Assembly: GCA_001311545.1 (NCBI GenBank)
Contig: BBBL01000004.1
Span: 1-15,878, forward strand
Length of the DNA: 15,878 nt
Direction: 5' to 3'
From: Thermus kawarayensis JCM 12314
Lineage (GTDB): Bacteria; Deinococcota; Deinococci; Deinococcales; Thermaceae
Shown: one piece after another, positions 9,100-15,878 of the stretch
Layout: the number at the start of each line of letters is the position of its first letter
Numbering within the stretch: the stretch's first letter is position 1
The notes under the pieces: model-generated
Seen by the model: the letters and a program-made list of their open reading frames with translations, nothing else
Told to the model about the DNA's origin: nothing
Databases searched by the model: none
Position numbers and translations under genes: made by a program

Positions 9100-10269
9100 C
9101 TACTTGGCGCCGGGGGCTGCCATCTCGATCACGCGGATGAGCTTGTTGTCGGCCCAGTTGCCGCTTGCGGCACCTGCATGACGAAGTACTTGGCCTTCTT
9201 GTTGTCACCCTTGTCGTCAAACTCAATGGTGCCGGTGAGCCCCTCCATCTTGACCTTGCGCACTTCCTGGCTCACCTGCTCCCGGGTGGGCTTCTTGTTG
9301 CCGGCGGCCTTGATGGCGTTCTCCAAAGCGGTGAGGATCACGTTGGCGGCGTCGTAGGCGTAGATGCCGAAGCCTTCCATGTCCTTGCCGTACTTCTGCT
9401 TGAAGCGCTGGGCCACGGCCTTGGCCTTGGGGAAGGCGGAGACGGGGCCGGCCACCGTGGTGTAGAAGGTGCCGGCGGCGTTCTCCTTGCCTGCCAGGCG
9501 CACGAACTCGCTAGAGTCCAGGCCGTCGCCGCCCATGAGGCGGGTCTTTACGCCGCGCTCGCGGAGCTGCTTCACGAAGGGCCCGATCTGGCTGTAGATG
9601 CCCCCGAAGTAGATGAGCTCGGGCACGGGCCGGGCTCCCCGGATCTGGTTGATGATGGGGGTAAAGTTGGACTGCTCCTCGGTGCCCACGAAGGCCACCG
9701 CCTTGCCGCCCAGGGCCTCGAGGCGCTTCTTGAACTCCTCCGCCAGGCCCTGGCCGTAGGCGGTCTTGTCGTGGATGACGAAGACGTTCTTCACCTTGAG
9801 GTTGTTGAAGGCGTACTCCGCTCCCACGGGCCCCTGCACGTCGTCGCGCCCGCAGATGCGGTTGACGTTGGGAAGCCTGCGGTCCGTGACCCGGGGGTTG
9901 GTGTTGGCGGGGGAGACCATCACCAGGTTCACCCGGGCGTAGACCTCGCTGGAGGGGATGGCCACGCCGGAGTTCAGGTGGCCCACCACGCCCAGGATGT
10001 CGGGGTCGTTGATGATGCGGTTGGCGTTGGCCACGCCCACATCGGGGTTGGCCTGGTCGTCGTAGGGCACCAGGACCAGGTCAAAGCCCAGGGCCTTGAA
10101 CCGGGCCTTGGCCTCCTCCACCGCCAGCTCCGCCCCCAGCTTGATCTGCTCGCAAGGCGGCCTGGGGACCGGAGAGGGGGGACTGGGTGGCGATCTTGAT
10201 GACGTTGGCCTGTCCCAAGGCCATGCCCAGTGCAGCCGCGCCTGCTACCAGAAGCCCGATTTTCCTCAT
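9100..10269 (-). CDS. livK: Branched-chain amino acid ABC transporter substrate-binding protein LivK (two frameshifts)
   Basis: Extracytoplasmic binding protein for leucine, isoleucine or valine (or related solutes), about 390 aa when repaired. It begins with a signal peptide (MRKIGLLVAGAAALGMALGQA), then VIKIATQSPLSGPQAA, the family's usual mature start. Other markers are VGHLNSGVAIPSSEVY, VMVSPANTNP, VFVIHDKTAYGQGLA, GFGIYAYDAANVI and the C-terminal LTGTIEFDDKGDNKKA. Near 10152 the frame is off by two missing bases (AAL, probably followed by GEQIKLGAELA). Near 9162 one missing base hides the true end, GNWADNKLIRVIEMAAPGAK, which runs to TAG at 9100-9102 instead of stopping at 9129. ATG 10269 has AAGGAGG 5 nt upstream, and a near-consensus promoter lies upstream. 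First gene of livKHMGF. Substrate within the family cannot be fixed by eye. Confidence 0.92.
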
Positions 10270-10306
10270 ACCAACCTCCTTAAGCACGCGTTCGCGTTGC
10301 GGCCCT

Positions 10307-10335
10307 ATTCTAAGGGGGGTAGGTGGGTTTGTCAA
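10307..10335 (-). promoter_or_regulatory. Promoter of the liv operon
   Basis: Minus-strand TTGACA (10335-10330) and TAGAAT (10312-10307) are exactly 17 bp apart: a perfect -35 and a 5/6 -10 box for the housekeeping sigma factor. The predicted start near 10300 gives a leader of about 30 nt before the livK ATG, containing the AAGGAGG ribosome site. Confidence 0.8.
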
Positions 10336-10356
10336 TGCCCCGCTGAAAGTTTATTC

Positions 10357-10403
10357 CTGACCTGTGGGTCAGTCCCCGCCCCCCTTCAGGGTGGGGGCGG
10401 GGA
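10357..10403 (-). terminator. Tandem hairpins downstream of the minus-strand glnA
   Basis: Just after the glnA stop, an 11-bp perfect stem (arms 10373-10383 and 10393-10403, 9-nt loop) is followed on the minus strand by a second 6-bp stem (10357-10362 with 10367-10372) and then by AATAAACTTT. It separates glnA from the liv promoter, although the T-run is poor. Confidence 0.7.
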
Positions 10404-10412
10404 TACCCGGGG

Positions 10413-11752
10413 TCAGTATGTGGCCAGGTACTGGTCCAGCTCCCACTGGTGGACCGTGACCCGGTAGTCGTCCCATTCCATCTGCTTGGCCTGGAGGAAG
10501 TGGGTGTAGACGTGCTCCCCCAGGGCCTCCTGGATCACGGGGTCCTTCCGGAGGGCCTCGAGGGCCTCCCGGAGGGTCCCGGGAAGCTCGCGGATCTTGT
10601 GCTTCCGCCTTTCCCGCACGCTCATCTGGTAGATGTTCCGCTGGATGGGGGGCGGGGGCAGGAGCTTGCGCTCAATGCCATCTATAGCGGCGGCGGCCAT
10701 GACCGCCAGGGCCAGGTAGGGGTTGGCCGAGGGGTCGGGCATCCTGAGCTCCGCCCGGGTGCCCACGCCGCGGCGCGCGGGGATCCGGATCATGGCGGAG
10801 CGGTTGGAGGCGGACCAGGCGATGTTGGTAGGGGCCTCGTAGCCTGGGGTCAGGCGCTTGTAGGAGTTCACCAGGGGGTTGGTGATGGCCACCATGCCCT
10901 CGGCGTGCTCCAGGAGCCCGGCGATGAAGTGGAGGGCGGTCTGGGAGAGCTGGTACTCGGCCTTGGGATCAAAGAAGGCGTTCTCCCCCTTCTTGAAGAG
11001 GGAGAGGTGGGTGTGCATGCCGCTGCCGTTGATGCCCCGGATGGGCTTGGGCATGAAGGTGGCGTGGAGGCCGTGGTTGAGGGCGATCCGCTTCACCACC
11101 CACTTGAAGGTGGCGATGTTGTCGGCGGTGGTGAGGGCATCGGCGTACTTGAAGTCGATCTCGTGCTGCCCGGGGGCCACCTCGTGGTGGCTGGCCTCAA
11201 TCTCAAAGCCCATGGCCACCAGGGCGTTCACCATGTCCCGGCGGGCCTCCTCCCCCTTGTCAATGGGGGCCAGGTCAAAGTAGCCCGCCTTGTCGTGGGT
11301 CTCGGTGGTGGGGAGGCCTCCGGGGTTCTCAGGAAGAGGAAGAACTCGGGCTCGGGGCCGGCGTACATGTTGTCAAACCCGAGCTTCTTAAGGCGCTCAA
11401 TCTGCCGCTTGAGCACGAAGCGGGGGTCTCCCTCAAAGGGGCGGCCATCGGGGTAGGTCACGTCGCAGATGAGCCGGGCCACCCGGCCCCGGGCGGGGTC
11501 TTCCACCTGGTCGGGGAGGATGACGAAGGTGTTGTAGTCGGGCTTGAGGAGCATGTCCGACTCCTCAATGCGGGTGAAGCCCTCAATGGAGGAGCCGTCA
11601 AACATGATCTCCCCGTCCAGGGCCTTCTCAAACTGGGACTCGGGAACCTCCACGTTCTTGACCACGCCCAGGATGTCGGTGATCTGGAGCCGCAAGAACT
11701 TGACCTTCTCCCCTTTGAGCGCCTTGAGGATTTCCGCCTTGGTCTGCGCCAT
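10413..11752 (-). CDS. glnA: Type I glutamine synthetase, alpha-like (one frameshift)
   Basis: Joins ammonium to glutamate with ATP to make glutamine, in the cytoplasm as a dodecamer. It is about 446 aa after repair, the length of the GSI-alpha group. Seen in order are [10 protein letters not shown] (about 50-59), the metal-binding GPEPEFFLF (about 132-140), [54 protein letters not shown] and [16 protein letters not shown]. There is no NLYxLP adenylylation-type motif. The C-terminus [13 protein letters not shown] is typical of alpha forms. The frame breaks between about 11310 and 11330, between FFLFLR and [17 protein letters not shown] 11752 has AGGAGG 8 nt upstream; the open frame extends 43 codons further without family similarity. 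Divergent from the second synthetase, with its own promoter (11820-11848). Confidence 0.93.
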
Positions 11753-11819
11753 CTCCTTGACCTCCTGTACCGACTTTCTTGCACATACGGACAAAGGCAG
11801 CCGATCCCTTGTCGCAAGT

Positions 11820-11848
11820 AGCCTACTCCATCCCCGGGTTGGAGTCAA
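11820..11848 (-). promoter_or_regulatory. Promoter of the minus-strand glnA
   Basis: Minus-strand TTGACT (11848-11843) and TAGGCT (11825-11820) are 17 bp apart. Transcription would start near 11813, giving a leader of about 60 nt. A 6-bp inverted repeat, TGCAGG-GTAG-CCTGCA (11865-11880), lies 17 bp upstream of the -35 box and could be an operator. Confidence 0.6.
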
Positions 11849-12034
11849 GATTTTTGCCTTCGCATGCAGGGTAGCCTGCACGACCGTACTGAAGAATGGG
11901 TCCGGCCCAGAGCGATTGGCTTAGTGTCCCAACTTTGTCTTACGATTGGCAAGGATTGCCGCACCTAAGTGAACTTTACCCGGACAGAAGTTGCAGGTCG
12001 TACACAACAAAGTGAACGATTGTCCAAGAGTAGC

Positions 12035-12064
12035 TTGACATTTTGCCGAGCCCCGGCGTATAAC
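12035..12064 (+). promoter_or_regulatory. Promoter of the plus-strand glnA
   Basis: A perfect TTGACA (12035-12040) and TATAAC (12059-12064) are separated by 18 bp. Transcription should start about 12070-12071, so the leader before ATG 12085 is only about 14 nt. Confidence 0.75.
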
Positions 12065-12084
12065 TACGGGTGGGGGTGGTGAGG

Positions 12085-13507
12085 ATGTTCCAAAACCCCA
12101 AAGAGGCGCTGGCCTACATTCGGGAAAAGGGTGTGGAGTTCGTGGACCTCCGCTTCGCCGACCTGCCGGGAAGGTGGCAGCACTTCACCCTGCCCGCGCG
12201 GGCGGTAGACGAGGACCTCTTCACCCAGGGGGCGGGGTTTGACGGCTCCTCCATTCGCGGCTTCCAGGAGATCCACGAGTCCGACATGCTCCTCTTCCCC
12301 GACCCCACCACGGCCTTCCTGGACCCCTTTGCGAGCCGTCCCACCTTGGTCTTCGTGGCCGACGTCTACGACCCCATCACCAAGGCCGCCTACAGCCGCG
12401 ATCCCCGGGGGGTTGCCAAGCGGGCCGAGGCCTACCTCAAGGCGACAGGCATTGCCGACGTGAGCTACTGGGGGCCGGAGATCGAGTTCTTCATCTTTGA
12501 CAAGGTGGCCTTCACCGTGGACCCCTACGATGCCGGCTTCCGCCTCTACTCCGTGGAGGCCCTGGCCAACGGGAACGGCAGGGAGGGAGGGGATGGGCTT
12601 TGGATCCGCCCCAAGGAGGGCTACTTCCCGGCCCCGCCCGTGGACAAGTATCAGGAGCTCCGCAACCAGATGGTTAAGAACCTCGAGGCCGTAGGGATTG
12701 AGGTGGAGGTGCACCACCACGAGGTGGCCACCGCCGGCCAGGCGGAGATTGACATCCGCTTTGACCGCCTCACCCGCATGGCCGACAAGGTCATGCTCTA
12801 CAAGTACGTGGTCCGGAGCACGGCCTACCAGGCGGGGAAGACGGCTACCTTTATGCCCAAGCCCATCTACGGGGACAACGGCAGCGGCATGCACACCCAC
12901 CAGTCCCTCTGGAAGGACGGCACCCCCCTCTTCTACGACGAGAAGGGCTACGCCGAACTCTCCCAATTGGCCCTGCACTATGTAGCCGGGTTGTTGGCCC
13001 ACGGACCGGCCTTGGCGGCCCTGACCAACCCCACAGTTAACTCCTACCGCCGGCTGGTTCCCGGCTACGAGGCCCCAGTGAACCTGATCCTCTCCAAGCG
13101 TAACCGCTCCGCCGTAGTCCGGGTGCCCATGTACCAGGTGGGGCCGGAGGCGGCCAAGGCCAAGCGGATTGAGTACCGGGCCCCCGATCCCTCCTCCAAC
13201 CCCTACCTGGCCTTCGCGCCATGCTCATGGCGGGGCTGGACGGGATTGAGCGGGGCCTCGAGCCCCCCAAGCCCGTGGACAAGAACCTCTACGCCCTGCC
13301 CGCCCGCGAGGCCCGCCGCATCCGCCACCTCCCCAAGACCCTGGACGAGGCCCTGGACGCCTGGAGCGGGACCACGCCTTCCTCCTCAAGGGTGGGGTCT
13401 TCACCGAGGACCTCTTGGAGGAGTGGATTCGCCTAAAGCGGGAGGAGGCGGCCCAGGTACGCCTGAGACCTAGCCCCATGGAGTACTACCTCTACTACGA
13501 CCTCTAG
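12085..13507 (+). CDS. glnA: Type I glutamine synthetase, beta-like (two frameshifts)
   Basis: A second glutamine synthetase, about 474 aa after repair, the length of the enterobacterial (GSI-beta) type. It begins [21 protein letters not shown] and [10 protein letters not shown]. It then has [10 protein letters not shown] (about 51-60), GPEIEFFIF, the beta-specific block [65 protein letters not shown] and [15 protein letters not shown]. Breaks near 13218 (missing G: FA to [11 protein letters not shown]) and 13361 (missing C: LDA to [14 protein letters not shown]) are repaired to reach the end, [10 protein letters not shown], at TAG 13505-13507. The adenylylation-site region reads DKNLYALP (Tyr about 403) where the E. 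coli enzyme has NLYDLP. ATG 12085 fits homologues; an in-frame GTG at 12070 lies at the predicted transcript start. Confidence 0.93.
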
Positions 13508-13522
13508 GGGGCGTCTGGACCG

Positions 13523-13558
13523 GCGTCGGGAGGGGTTCCCGCCCCTCCTGACGCTTTT
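13523..13558 (+). terminator. Rho-independent terminator of the plus-strand glnA
   Basis: The arms 13523-13535 and 13542-13554 form a 13-bp stem with one G-T pair and a 6-nt loop, immediately followed by TTTT (13555-13558). It begins 16 nt after the stop codon. Confidence 0.85.
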
Positions 13559-13570
13559 GGATGCCGCTTG

Positions 13571-13587
13571 GCTCAGTACACGTCAAA
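13571..13587 (+). repeat. Left terminal inverted repeat of the MITE-like unit
   Basis: GCTCAGTACACGTCAAA; it matches the reverse complement of 13971-13987 at 16 of 17 positions (the mismatch is the fourth base). Confidence 0.7.
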
Positions 13588-13970
13588 ACCGGGAACCCCC
13601 CCTTTAAGATGAACCTGCGCCCACCCGGTTGGGCAGGAGGCCTAGACCCCGGCGGGTGCGGGAAGTGTACGGGCTTAGGTGGGGGATAGAGTTTGTGCCC
13701 TGAAGGGGCAGGGGTCGGACCTGGAGTCCATGCATGTGACGGGGAGAAGCTTGCCCACCCGGTAGTCCCTCTCGAGCCTAGCCCTCGTGTGGACCTTTCG
13801 GACGGAGGTCTTTCCGCACCGGGTGGGGTCCGGTCAGGCCCAAGGGGCACGCGCGGCTTGGTAAGGGCCTCTTCCGGGCAGGGCTGGACTTGCTCACCCC
13901 CTGGGCGTCTTCCTGGGGGCATGGGGAGGGGGAAGGGAAGAAGAGCCCTGGAGGTAGACCCCCTGGAAGC

Positions 13971-13987
13971 TTTGACGTGTACTTAGC
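13971..13987 (-). repeat. Right terminal inverted repeat of the MITE-like unit
   Basis: TTTGACGTGTACTTAGC, the inverted partner of 13571-13587. Confidence 0.7.
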
Positions 13988-14012
13988 GCAGTGCAAGGTC
14001 ATAAAGGGGGAA

Positions 14013-14046
14013 CTTGACCTTCTCCTGACCTGGGGGTGGGTAGACT
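14013..14046 (+). promoter_or_regulatory. Putative Pho-box promoter of the 5'-nucleotidase gene
   Basis: Two 7-bp direct repeats, CTTGACC (14013-14019) and CCTGACC (14024-14030), are separated by TTCT, giving an 11-bp period. A -10-like TAGACT lies at 14041-14046, exactly 10 bp after the second repeat, and no properly spaced -35 exists (TTGACC would be 21 bp away). This is the geometry of PhoB-activated promoters in enterobacteria: two 7-mers, 4-bp spacer, 10 bp to the -10. The sequence itself differs from the E. coli consensus, so binding by a PhoB homologue is inference. Confidence 0.5.
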
Positions 14047-14064
14047 AAGGGCCGGAGGTTGCGT

Positions 14065-15722
14065 ATGCTCAGACGGCGGGAGGTATTGAAAGCGGGTTTG
14101 GCCCTGACCCCCCTGGGGGTAGCCTTCGGTAAGGCCCAAGGGGGCTTTACCCTAACCCTGGTCCACACCAACGACACCCACGCCCACCTGGAGCCCGTGG
14201 AGCTCACCCTCTCCGGCAAGAAGACCCCGGTGGGAGGGGTGGCCCGCCGGATCGCCCTCTTTGACCGGCTTAGGGCCTCGAGGCGGAACCTCCTTTTCCT
14301 GGACGCGGGGGACGTCTTCCAGGGCACCCTCTACTTCAACCAGTACCGGGGCCTGGCGGACCGTTATTTTATGCACCGGGCCCTCTACCGGGTCATGGCC
14401 CTGGGGAACCACGAGTTTGACCTGGGCCCCGGCCCCTTGGCGGACTTCCTCAAGGGGGCCCGGTTCCAGGTGGTCTCCGCCAACGTGGACGCAAGCCGCG
14501 AGCCCCGTCTCCAGGGCCTCTTCGCCCCCTACGCCGTGGTGCAGGTGGGGGGGGAGAGGATCGGGGTCATCGGCCTCACCACCCCGGACACCAAGGAGAT
14601 CGCCAACCCCGGTCCCACCGTGGCCTTCCTGGACCCCTACGAGAGCGCCCAGAAGGCGGTCTACGAGCTCTTGAAGCGGGGGGTCAACAAGATCGTGGTC
14701 CTCTCCCACCTGGCTACGGCGAAGACCTCAAGCTCGCCCGGAGGCTCGTGGGGGCCCAGGTCATCGTGGGGGGCCACTCCCACACCCTTTTGGGAAGCTT
14801 CCCCCACAAGGAGCTTAGCCCCATGGGGCCCTACCCCACGGTGGTCAGGAACCCCGAGGGGAAGGAGGTCCTGGTGGTGCAGGCCTGGGAGTGGGGCAAG
14901 GTGGTGGGCCTTCTGGAGGTCACCTTTGACGCCAAGGGGGAGGTGGTGGCCTACAAGGGCGAGCCCCTCCTCATGACCCCGGAGGCCGCCCCGGAGGACT
15001 TCTTTGCCAGGGAGGCCCTTCTCGCCTACGCCCAGCCGGTGATGGCCCTCATGGGGCAGGTCATCGCCGAGGCCAAGGTGGACCTGGTGGGGGAGAGGGC
15101 CATCGTGCGCAGGCGGGAGAGCAACCTGGGGAACCTCATCGCCGACGGGATGCTCTGGAAGACCAAGAACGCCGGCACCCAGATCGCCCTGCAAAACGGC
15201 GGCGGCATCCGGGCCTCCATCCCCAAAGGCCCCATCACCGTGGGCAAGGTCTACGAGGTGTTGCCCTTCGGGAACACCCTGGTGGTGATGGACCTCAAGG
15301 GGAAGGAGGTCCTGGCCGCCCTGGAGAACGGCGTCTCCCAGTGGGAGAACCAGGCGGGCCGATTCCTGCAGGTCTCCGGCCTCCGCTACACCTTTGACCT
15401 CTCCCGGCCTGCGGGGAGCCGGGTGGTGCGGGTGGAGGTGAGGACGGAGAAGGGGTACGTGCCCCTGGACCTCGAGGCCACCTACCGGGTGGTGGTGAAC
15501 AACTTCATCGCCAACGGGGGCGACGGCTTCACCGTTCTCAAGGAGGCCAAGGGCTACAGGGTGGACACGGGCTTCGCCGACGCCGAGAGCTTCATGGACT
15601 ACCTGAAGGAGCTCAAGGCGGTGGAGGCGGGCCTCGAGGGCCGTGTAGAAGTCCTGAACGAGCCCAAGGGGGAGAGGCCCGCCTACTTTGCCTACCGGGT
15701 GCCGGGCCTGGTGGGGGCGTAA
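14065..15722 (+). CDS. Tat-exported 5'-nucleotidase / 2',3'-cyclic phosphodiesterase family metallophosphatase (one frameshift)
   Basis: Hydrolyses nucleotides (or related phosphoesters) outside the cytoplasm, yielding phosphate; about 552 aa. The N-terminus LRRREVLKAGLAL is a twin-arginine signal ending near residue 25. The metallophosphatase domain shows HTNDTHAH (34-41), GD (82-83), GNHEFD (114-119), SHLGYGEDL (about 214-222) and GGHSH (236-240), the two-metal site. The C-terminal substrate domain has ESNLGNLIADGM, LQNGGGIRASI, LPFGNTLVVMDLKGKEV and NFIANGGDGFTVL. One G is missing near 14713, between LSHLG and YGEDLKLA. ATG 14065 has GGAGG 6 nt upstream; an in-frame TTG at 14059 overlaps the ribosome site and is less likely. 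Monocistronic, with a candidate Pho-box promoter. The exact substrate (AMP, cyclic nucleotides or UDP-sugars) cannot be told from sequence. Confidence 0.92.
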
Positions 15723-15761
15723 ACCCGTCCCGCCTTTCCTGGCGCCGAAGGCAAGAGAGGG

Positions 15762-15785
15762 CCCCCGGGGAGACCTCCCCGGGGG
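15762..15785 (+). terminator. Hairpin downstream of the 5'-nucleotidase gene
   Basis: A perfect 10-bp GC-rich stem (15762-15771 with 15776-15785) around a GACC loop, 39 nt after the stop. No T-run follows immediately. It may serve both this gene and a convergent neighbour. Confidence 0.55.
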
Positions 15786-15842
15786 TGGTCGCATCTTTCG
15801 CCGCGACAGGGCCACAAAAGGGCCTTCGTGTGGCGCAGGCGC

Positions 15843-15878
15843 TCAGCGCACGGGGACGAGGACGAGGACCGGGTCCCC
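15843..15878 (-). CDS. Possible C-terminal end of a convergent gene (partial)
   Basis: The last 33 bases read on the minus strand as GDPVLVLVPVR followed by TGA at 15845-15843. A hydrophobic beta-strand ending of this kind is seen at the C-terminus of universal-stress-type proteins, among others. Eleven codons are too few for an identification, and the call rests on position (convergent, behind hairpins) and a sensible ending only. Confidence 0.25.
   Translation of the reverse strand, partial: GDPVLVLVPVR

Larger units (their letters stand above)
11753..12084. other. 332-bp regulatory region between the divergent glutamine synthetase genes
   Basis: No gene is visible, and the stretch is clearly less GC-rich than its surroundings. 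It holds back-to-back promoters (minus 11820-11848, plus 12035-12064). CGATTGGC occurs at 11913-11920 and 11943-11950, exactly 30 bp apart, and a variant CGATTGTC at 12017-12024. AAGTGAAC occurs at 11967-11974 and 12010-12017. Inverted repeats are TGCAGG/CCTGCA (11865-11880) and GGCAA/TTGCC (11948-11960). A related string, TTGTCGCAAGTAGC (11809-11822) and TTGTCCAAGAGTAGC (12020-12034), touches both promoters. These look like regulator sites, but no known nitrogen-regulator box is matched. Confidence 0.65.
13571..13987. mobile_element. MITE-like non-coding element with 17-bp terminal inverted repeats
   Basis: GCTCAGTACACGTCAAA at 13571-13587 is repeated inverted at 13971-13987 (TTTGACGTGTACTTAGC), 16 of 17 positions matching, enclosing a 417-bp unit. 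No reading frame inside resembles a transposase or any family I know, even allowing for frameshifts. The interior can fold: CCCACCCGGT (13754-13763) pairs perfectly with 13818-13827, with a smaller stem GACCT/AGGTC (13792-13810) inside, and CCCACCCGGT also occurs at 13620-13629. No clear target-site duplication is seen. This is what a non-autonomous insertion element or a decayed insertion sequence would look like, sitting in an intergenic gap just past a terminator. A structured RNA is the alternative. Confidence 0.5.

Noticed and set aside
9165..10199. 344-codon open frame on the plus strand
   Set aside because: Antisense to livK; composition-driven frame with no recognisable protein features.
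10449..11456. 335-codon open frame on the plus strand
   Set aside because: Antisense to the minus-strand glnA, which has all catalytic motifs.
12021..12040. A GlnR/TnrA-type box overlapping the -35 of the plus-strand glnA
   Set aside because: The TGTCC...TTGACA arrangement does not satisfy TGTnA-n7-TnACA; kept only as an imperfect inverted repeat.
12064..13002. 312-codon open frame on the minus strand
   Set aside because: Antisense to the plus-strand glnA; no family motifs.
13470..13922. 150-codon minus-strand frame, and a 97-codon plus-strand frame at 13693-13986
   Set aside because: Pro/Gly/Arg-rich, crosses the glnA terminator and the inverted-repeat element; no resemblance to a transposase or other protein.
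13559..13990. RNase P RNA, tmRNA, SRP RNA or group II intron remnant
   Set aside because: None of the conserved cores I can recall is present on either strand; only generic hairpins are seen.
14661..15815. 384-codon open frame on the minus strand
   Set aside because: Antisense to the well-conserved 5'-nucleotidase; rich in Gly, His, Pro, Val and Leu without family motifs. Long antisense frames are expected in DNA this GC-rich.

Overview
The window looks like chromosomal DNA of a Thermus-type thermophile. It is very GC-rich, with G or C in almost every third codon position, and its proteins read like Deinococcus-Thermus versions of their families. The genus is inferred from composition and protein style, not from a marker gene. 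Thirteen genes can be read, plus one possible gene end at the right edge. I see no rRNA, tRNA or CRISPR array.

Layout. (1) 3-529, +: the 3' end of folC, meeting head-on (hairpin 533-560) a minus-strand lipoprotein gene with a PrcB-like C-terminal domain (579-1629). (2) 1684-5180, minus: a peptide-type ABC importer, binding protein then permease B then permease C, with no ATPase gene. A terminator-like hairpin lies between the binding protein and the permeases. (3) 5269-10269, minus: a complete branched-chain amino-acid ABC importer, livK-livH-livM-livG-livF. livH/livM and livM/livG overlap as ATGA, and livG/livF probably does too. A near-consensus promoter precedes livK. (4) 10413-13507: two class I glutamine synthetases transcribed divergently from a 332-bp regulatory region. 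The minus-strand one is alpha-like (about 446 aa) and the plus-strand one beta-like (about 474 aa). (5) 13508-14064: a 557-bp stretch without a gene, holding the glnA terminator, a 417-bp non-coding unit bounded by 17-bp inverted repeats (MITE-like), and a promoter with a Pho-box-like direct repeat. (6) 14065-15722, +: a Tat-exported 5'-nucleotidase, followed by a hairpin and perhaps the last 11 codons of a convergent gene.

Together the genes form a nutrient-scavenging neighbourhood: import of peptides and branched-chain amino acids, assimilation of ammonium into glutamine, and release of phosphate and nucleosides from extracellular nucleotides.

An important caveat: almost every gene is broken by single-base deletions, nearly all in or beside short G/C runs. 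I count about 22 in 15.9 kb. In every case, restoring the base rejoins a normal, full-length family member. This is the pattern of uncorrected sequencing error rather than real gene decay, so I annotate whole genes and give the break positions. Only the dppC-like permease gene is clean; livH looks open but hides three deletions that cancel out.
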